Assembly: GCA_029817715.1 (NCBI GenBank)
Contig: JARUPY010000607.1
Coordinates: 5,642,001-5,706,000, forward strand
Direction of reading: 5' to 3'
From: Melastoma dodecandrum
Taxonomy: Eukaryota; Streptophyta; Magnoliopsida; Myrtales; Melastomataceae
Length of the DNA stretch: 64,000 nt
Within the stretch, counting starts at the first letter, position 1. Each line of letters starts with the position of its first letter. Below, in pieces: positions 59,655 through 64,000 of this stretch. Position numbers and translations under genes: made by a program. The notes beneath the pieces were generated by a model, which made no database searches, was not told the origin of the DNA, and was given only the letters and a program-made list of their open reading frames with translations.

Positions 59655-60814
59655 CCGGAGCGAGCCAGTATGTCGAGAGCTGCGATCGTGTGAACTTGGG
59701 AAGGCGGCAGACGGCTCCTCGCAGCGCCACTACCAGCAAACCCATGAAGAGCTCGCTGTGATCACTGGTGCTCTCGACTTCCCGAAGTCGCACCGCGAAC
59801 GCAAACTCCACCGTGCTCAGGTTCATGGCCTCGCGGCCCGAGCCAACCTCATGTACGCACCACGACGGAGACTAGGGACCAGGACAAGACACCCACAGCC
59901 TACCCGACCCTCCCCGAACGACTCCTAACCCACGCTCACACACATCGGAAAAACGGGACAACAGAACAGCCAGGGGGGTGGAACGTACTCAGGTGGTTCG
60001 GCCCTTCAACCGAGGGTTCTCCTTCCGGTGGCCGACCTCGCCCTGAGCCCCCTCCTCCGATCTCTTCGCTCAAGCTCCTCACAGTGACGGCAGCCCCCTT
60101 GAGCAGCGTATCTCGGTTGCTGGAAGGAATTCCGAAGGGAAGCCGGGGTCCCTTGAAGCTGAAACTCCCTGACCTCGCACCCTGTCTCCCTTCCTCCGCG
60201 GGGTTGCTCGTTCTGTCAGCGGTACGGCCGCGCCCAAGGACCTCAGCTCGGCGACCTAGAGGGAGGCGATCCGCAGCCGGGCGATCCTCTCTCGGAGAAA
60301 CGCGAGTCTTCCTTCGTCTTCTCCCCTGACCCCCTGTGCTCTTCCTCTGTGTCTCCTCTGTTCGTTCTCTATTTCTCTCTGTTTTTTTTTATCCCCCAAC
60401 CCGATAAGGTTTGTGAGGTCGGGAATGATTTCCCCGATTCTCCTATCCTTTACTTATCCTATTGTCGAATAATACGTGGGTTTACATAATTGATAATTTT
60501 TTATCCGTAAAACATTTTTAACCCGTAATCTCCCTCATTGTAAGTTAGATACTAATTATAATTTTTCCGGTCAAAAATCCACGACGTTAAAACGAATCTC
60601 ATTGTTACCCGAATTCGATTACCTTTAGGTCCGAGCGTCCTCTTCCCCTCGTGACGTAGTCACACGAAATCGGATTCGAAGTCTCGATGACATTCGCTAG
60701 TAACATCAGTCAACTATGAGAATATTAAACTCTCGTGCCACGTCGGATTTTGACCCAGTCAACCGTTCGACTCGTATTTAGTTACTATTACAATAAACCA
60801 TTTATATTCTTATA
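59655..60814 (-). mobile_element. Gypsy-family LTR, right arm (inverted)
   Basis: Reverse complement of 58053-59216 with small differences; by eye about 90% identical. It lacks the outermost 51 bp of the left arm (the TGTTACG end). The Tat-lineage pol starts right after it at about 60820. Confidence 0.75.
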
Positions 60815-60819
60815 AATGG

Positions 60820-63800
60820 AGGATAACAGCGACACTCATCAGACGGAGACAGACTTTGAGTTCAATAGACTCCTCAACCCGCCTTCGTCTAATGGAGAGT
60901 GAAATACCTGCTCCGATATCGGATGTCCTAGAAAGACTAGCCAGTTATAGGACGTTCAGAATAAATGAAGCACAATGTAATGTGTTTCCTCGGACATGCC
61001 AAGTATTCATTAGTTTAATAAAGAAGTTCCTAAAACTTATGTCATTCCATGCGATCCATTGAGTGAAATAAGCTTAGAGACCACTAATTCACCATGTGTC
61101 ACCTATCTCGGCTCACTCATAAGCGAAGCTGAAGCATATGACATAAGTAAGATTCTTCATACTTACAAAGATTGTTTTGCTTGGGATTACACGGAGATGC
61201 CTGGTCTTGATCGAGACTTGGTTGAACATCGACTCCCAACATACCACAACTTTAAGCCTGTCAAAAAAACTTCAAGGACGATGTCACGGGAAGTAGCCCA
61301 GATGGTCTATGATGAAATTAAGAAGTTGTTCAAAGCCGGTTACAAAAGGACGGCCAAGTATGTGGACTGGATTTCTAGCATAGTGCCTGCCGTTAAAAAG
61401 AACGACAAGATCAGAGTATGCATAGATTTCCGCAACTTAAACAAAGCAATACCTAAAGACGACTACCCCATGCATGTCGCTGACGATCTTATAAACAAAT
61501 CTACAGGGCACGAGCTAATGTCCTTCATGGACAGATACTCTGGGTACAATCAAATCTTCATCGCCGAGGAAGACGTACATAAAACAACATTCAGATAGCC
61601 TATCGGGATAGTTGAATAAGTCGTCATGCCTTTTGGATTAAAGAATGTCGGAACTACGAGAGTGATGAACCTTATCTTTGGCCCCCTGATAGGGAGGACG
61701 GTTGAGGTATACATCGATGATGTCGTACTAAAATCCAAGCGAAGGCAGGATCATCACATCCATCTAGACGAAGCATTCGAAAAAATGCGAATACATAACC
61801 TCAAACTTAACCCATTGAAATGCGCTTTCAGAGTTCAGAAGGGGCAATTCCTTGGATTTCCTTGTACACCACAGGGAATCGAAGTAGACCCTTTAAAAAC
61901 TCGCGCTATTCAAAACCTCCCGGCTCCCTGAAGCAAGAAAGAACTTCAAGCCTTTCTCGGAAGGGTCAACTATATCTGCCGCTTCATACGCAAATTGGCA
62001 TCTAAAACTAGCACATTCCCAACGATTTTGAAAGGGAAAAGGGGCAGATAACCTGGACGTCGCAACATGAGCAAGCATTCCAGGAACTAGTAACTATTTG
62101 ATGAACCCTCCTTTGCTAGCGCCACCACACACAAAGGCACCATACATCCTTTATGTGGTTGCATCACAGTCCACTATTGGGTCCATGTTGGCACAAGAAC
62201 ATGATGGAGTGGAAAGAGCAGTTTATTACCTGCCTCGGCTCATCACAGAGACGGAACAACGATATACCCCAACTGAAAAAGTTTGCCTTGGCCGTGTACT
62301 ACTCAGTGATTAAGCTCAGACATTACATTGGGTCCAACGATATGTATGTCGGCTCCAAGACACCCGTAATTAAGGTGTTCTTTGATAACCCCCTACATAT
62401 GGGAAGGATTGGCAAGTGGAATCTAGTGCTCTCTACCTATAATATTTATCACAAACCACAAGCTTCGGTTAAAGGCCACGCCTTGGCTGAATTCATCACC
62501 CACTACGGTGAAGGTGACGTAGACTCTTCACACGAAGAAGATTATTCGTGTGAACTTTGGACCATTTGGTTCGACGGGTCTTCAAACAAATTTAGAGCTG
62601 GTGTGGATATCTTTATCAAAACACCTTGGAACGCCGAAACTAGGTTGGCTTGTCGCCTTGAAAGAAAAGTAACCAATAATGAAGTAGAGTATGAGGCTTT
62701 GATTTTGGCCCTGCGGCTTGGGAAGCGTAACGATATGCGATAATTCTCAGTTAGTAATCCAGCAACTTTTAGACCAAAATGAGTGCCACGCACCTCACCT
62801 GGGTTGATATCTACCTAAAGTGAAGGAACTCTTCACAAAGTTAGGTTTGGCCAAGATCGTACATGTGAAAAGGGACGATAATAAAGAGGCCCACCACTTA
62901 GCGCAACTGGCTTCCGGGTTGATAAACGACTCAGATTCACCCAAAAATAGTACAACCTTGTTCGTAAGCAAACGTCCAGAATTCCGTAACAACAGCAGAG
63001 CAAAAGACAAAGAGGTTCACACCGCCGACCTATTTGAACATAAAAGGGACTGGCGAGAACCAATATAATAATTTCTTGAGAATACTAATACGAAAGGCGA
63101 AAGAAGGATTCAAGTGATTGTTAGGCACTACGTGATCCTCGACAAAGTTCTCTATAGGAAGACCAATGAAGACGTCATGTTAAGATGTATCAATTTAGAT
63201 GAAGCCATCCCATCATGGAAACACATGAGGGGTTGTGTGGAGCACATCGAGCATGTATCAAGATGAGTTGGTCAATCAAATGACATGGATTCTACTGGCC
63301 ATCGATGGTAAAAAATTGCATTGAAATGGCTCGAGCCTGCCAGGCTTGCCAGCAATGCGGACCAGTGAAATGAACCCCTGCTACTGACATGAATGTCATA
63401 ATGAAGTCATGACCTCTCAGGACGTGGGCGCTAGACATTATGGGAGAAATCCATCCTCACTCAAGCAGGGGAGACGCCTATATACTTGTCCCCACAGACT
63501 GTTTCACTAAATGGGTAGAGGCGACAGCGTATAAGTCCATCAACCAAAAGGACGTAATTGAATTCATCAAGAACTCTATCGTCTACCGATACAGGATTCC
63601 TCAAAGTATCGTGGTAGATAATGCGAAGGTGTTCAACGGTGAGCTTATGGACAAGTTCGCCGAAGATTTTGGGTTTAAAGTACTCAACTCAACCCTACGC
63701 TCAGTCAAAGGGCAAGTGGAAGCTTCCAACAAACTCATAAAACTTGTTATACAAAGAATGATCGGAAGGAACCCACAACCATGGCATATCCTGCTCCAAG

Positions 63801-64000
63801 AAATGCTATGGGCATTTCGGGCCACAAAAAGGAAAAGTATAAGCGTCGCCCCATTCAACCTCGTGTACGGTCATGACTCGATGGTCCTAATAGAAGTGCG
63901 ATATCGATTGATAAGATTTCTTAAGCACCTCGGAGAACACGAGACATACGATGAGGACATGCATATTGATTTAGAGAATCTGAAAACCACCAGAAGCAAT
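60820..64000 (+). mobile_element. Ty3/gypsy Tat-lineage pol, broken, runs off the right edge
   Basis: From about 61059: RT with FAWDYTEMPGL, IRVCIDFRNLNKA, FMDRYSGYNQIFI and YIDDVVLKSK (near 61711). RNase H of the retroviral type follows at about 62098-62480, then a second RNase H-like unit (WFDGSSNKFRAGV, NNEVEYEALILAL) at about 62550-62890. Integrase comes next: a CQACQQCG zinc-binding part near 63335, DIMGEIHPHSSRGDAYILVP near 63440, VVDNAKVFNG near 63620 and GQVEASNK near 63715. Two RNase H units mark the Tat lineage. Stops lie near 61597 and 61618, with several shifts later. The 3' end and LTR are outside the window. Confidence 0.9.

Noticed and set aside
58634..60329. Several 70-140 codon GC-rich frames
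   Set aside because: They lie in the mirrored LTR arms and spacer, match nothing and follow from high GC.
1..64000. tRNA, rRNA or organelle-derived inserts
   Set aside because: I found no cloverleaf-like or plastid/mitochondrial gene block by eye; a tRNAscan or organelle search would be decisive.

Overview
The window is nuclear DNA from a flowering plant, most likely a eudicot. The host genes are split by short GT-AG introns and encode plant-type versions of conserved proteins. Between them lie many decayed Ty1/copia, Ty3/gypsy and hAT elements in AT-rich DNA. I cannot assign a species. I saw no bacterial-style operons, CRISPR arrays, rRNA genes or tRNA genes.

Four host genes can be modelled exon by exon. 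MTB (about 5.4-10.2 kb, minus strand) is the METTL14-like subunit of the m6A mRNA methyltransferase. A three-finger CCCH zinc-finger gene (11.8-12.9 kb, plus) lies head to head with it. OST5/TMEM258 (47.6-49.1 kb, plus) is a 76-residue ER oligosaccharyltransferase subunit. MSI4/FVE (50.9-55.7 kb, plus) is a 15-exon WD40 histone-binding protein of the autonomous flowering pathway. A two-exon orphan open frame at 18.1-18.65 kb may be a gene remnant.

Layout: 1.4-3.7 kb, decayed gypsy pol (minus). 5.4-13.2 kb, MTB and the CCCH gene. 13.4-17.3 kb, LTR, primer-binding site and duplicated gag of a Tat-like gypsy element. 19.76-22.18 kb, a solo Sirevirus-type LTR with a 5-bp target duplication. 24.4-25.8 kb, 3' end of a gypsy element (minus), fused to a 5'-truncated Sirevirus (25.8-32.86 kb) that keeps an envelope-like frame and a 2.0-kb 3' LTR. 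32.9-33.6 kb, gag relic. 33.7-36.2 kb, hAT transposase relic (minus). 38.1-41.6 kb, LTR fragments around an unidentified 197-codon frame. 42.24-47.52 kb, a young, nearly complete Ty1/copia element. 47.6-55.7 kb, OST5 and MSI4. 56.2-58.0 kb, gypsy relic (minus). 58.05-60.81 kb, a 1.16-kb-arm inverted repeat of LTR sequence. 60.8 kb to the right edge, Tat-lineage pol with two RNase H domains.

The host genes act in RNA modification or binding, protein N-glycosylation and chromatin. I see no shared pathway. The most useful oddities are a TGA inside the MTB reading frame with recognisable MTB coding sequence beyond it, a GC-AG intron in MSI4, an OST5 start codon cut off by an intron directly after ATG, a copia LTR ending 125 bp before that ATG, and the large LTR inverted repeat. 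I found no convincing new multi-gene system. The unexplained structures are listed as findings.
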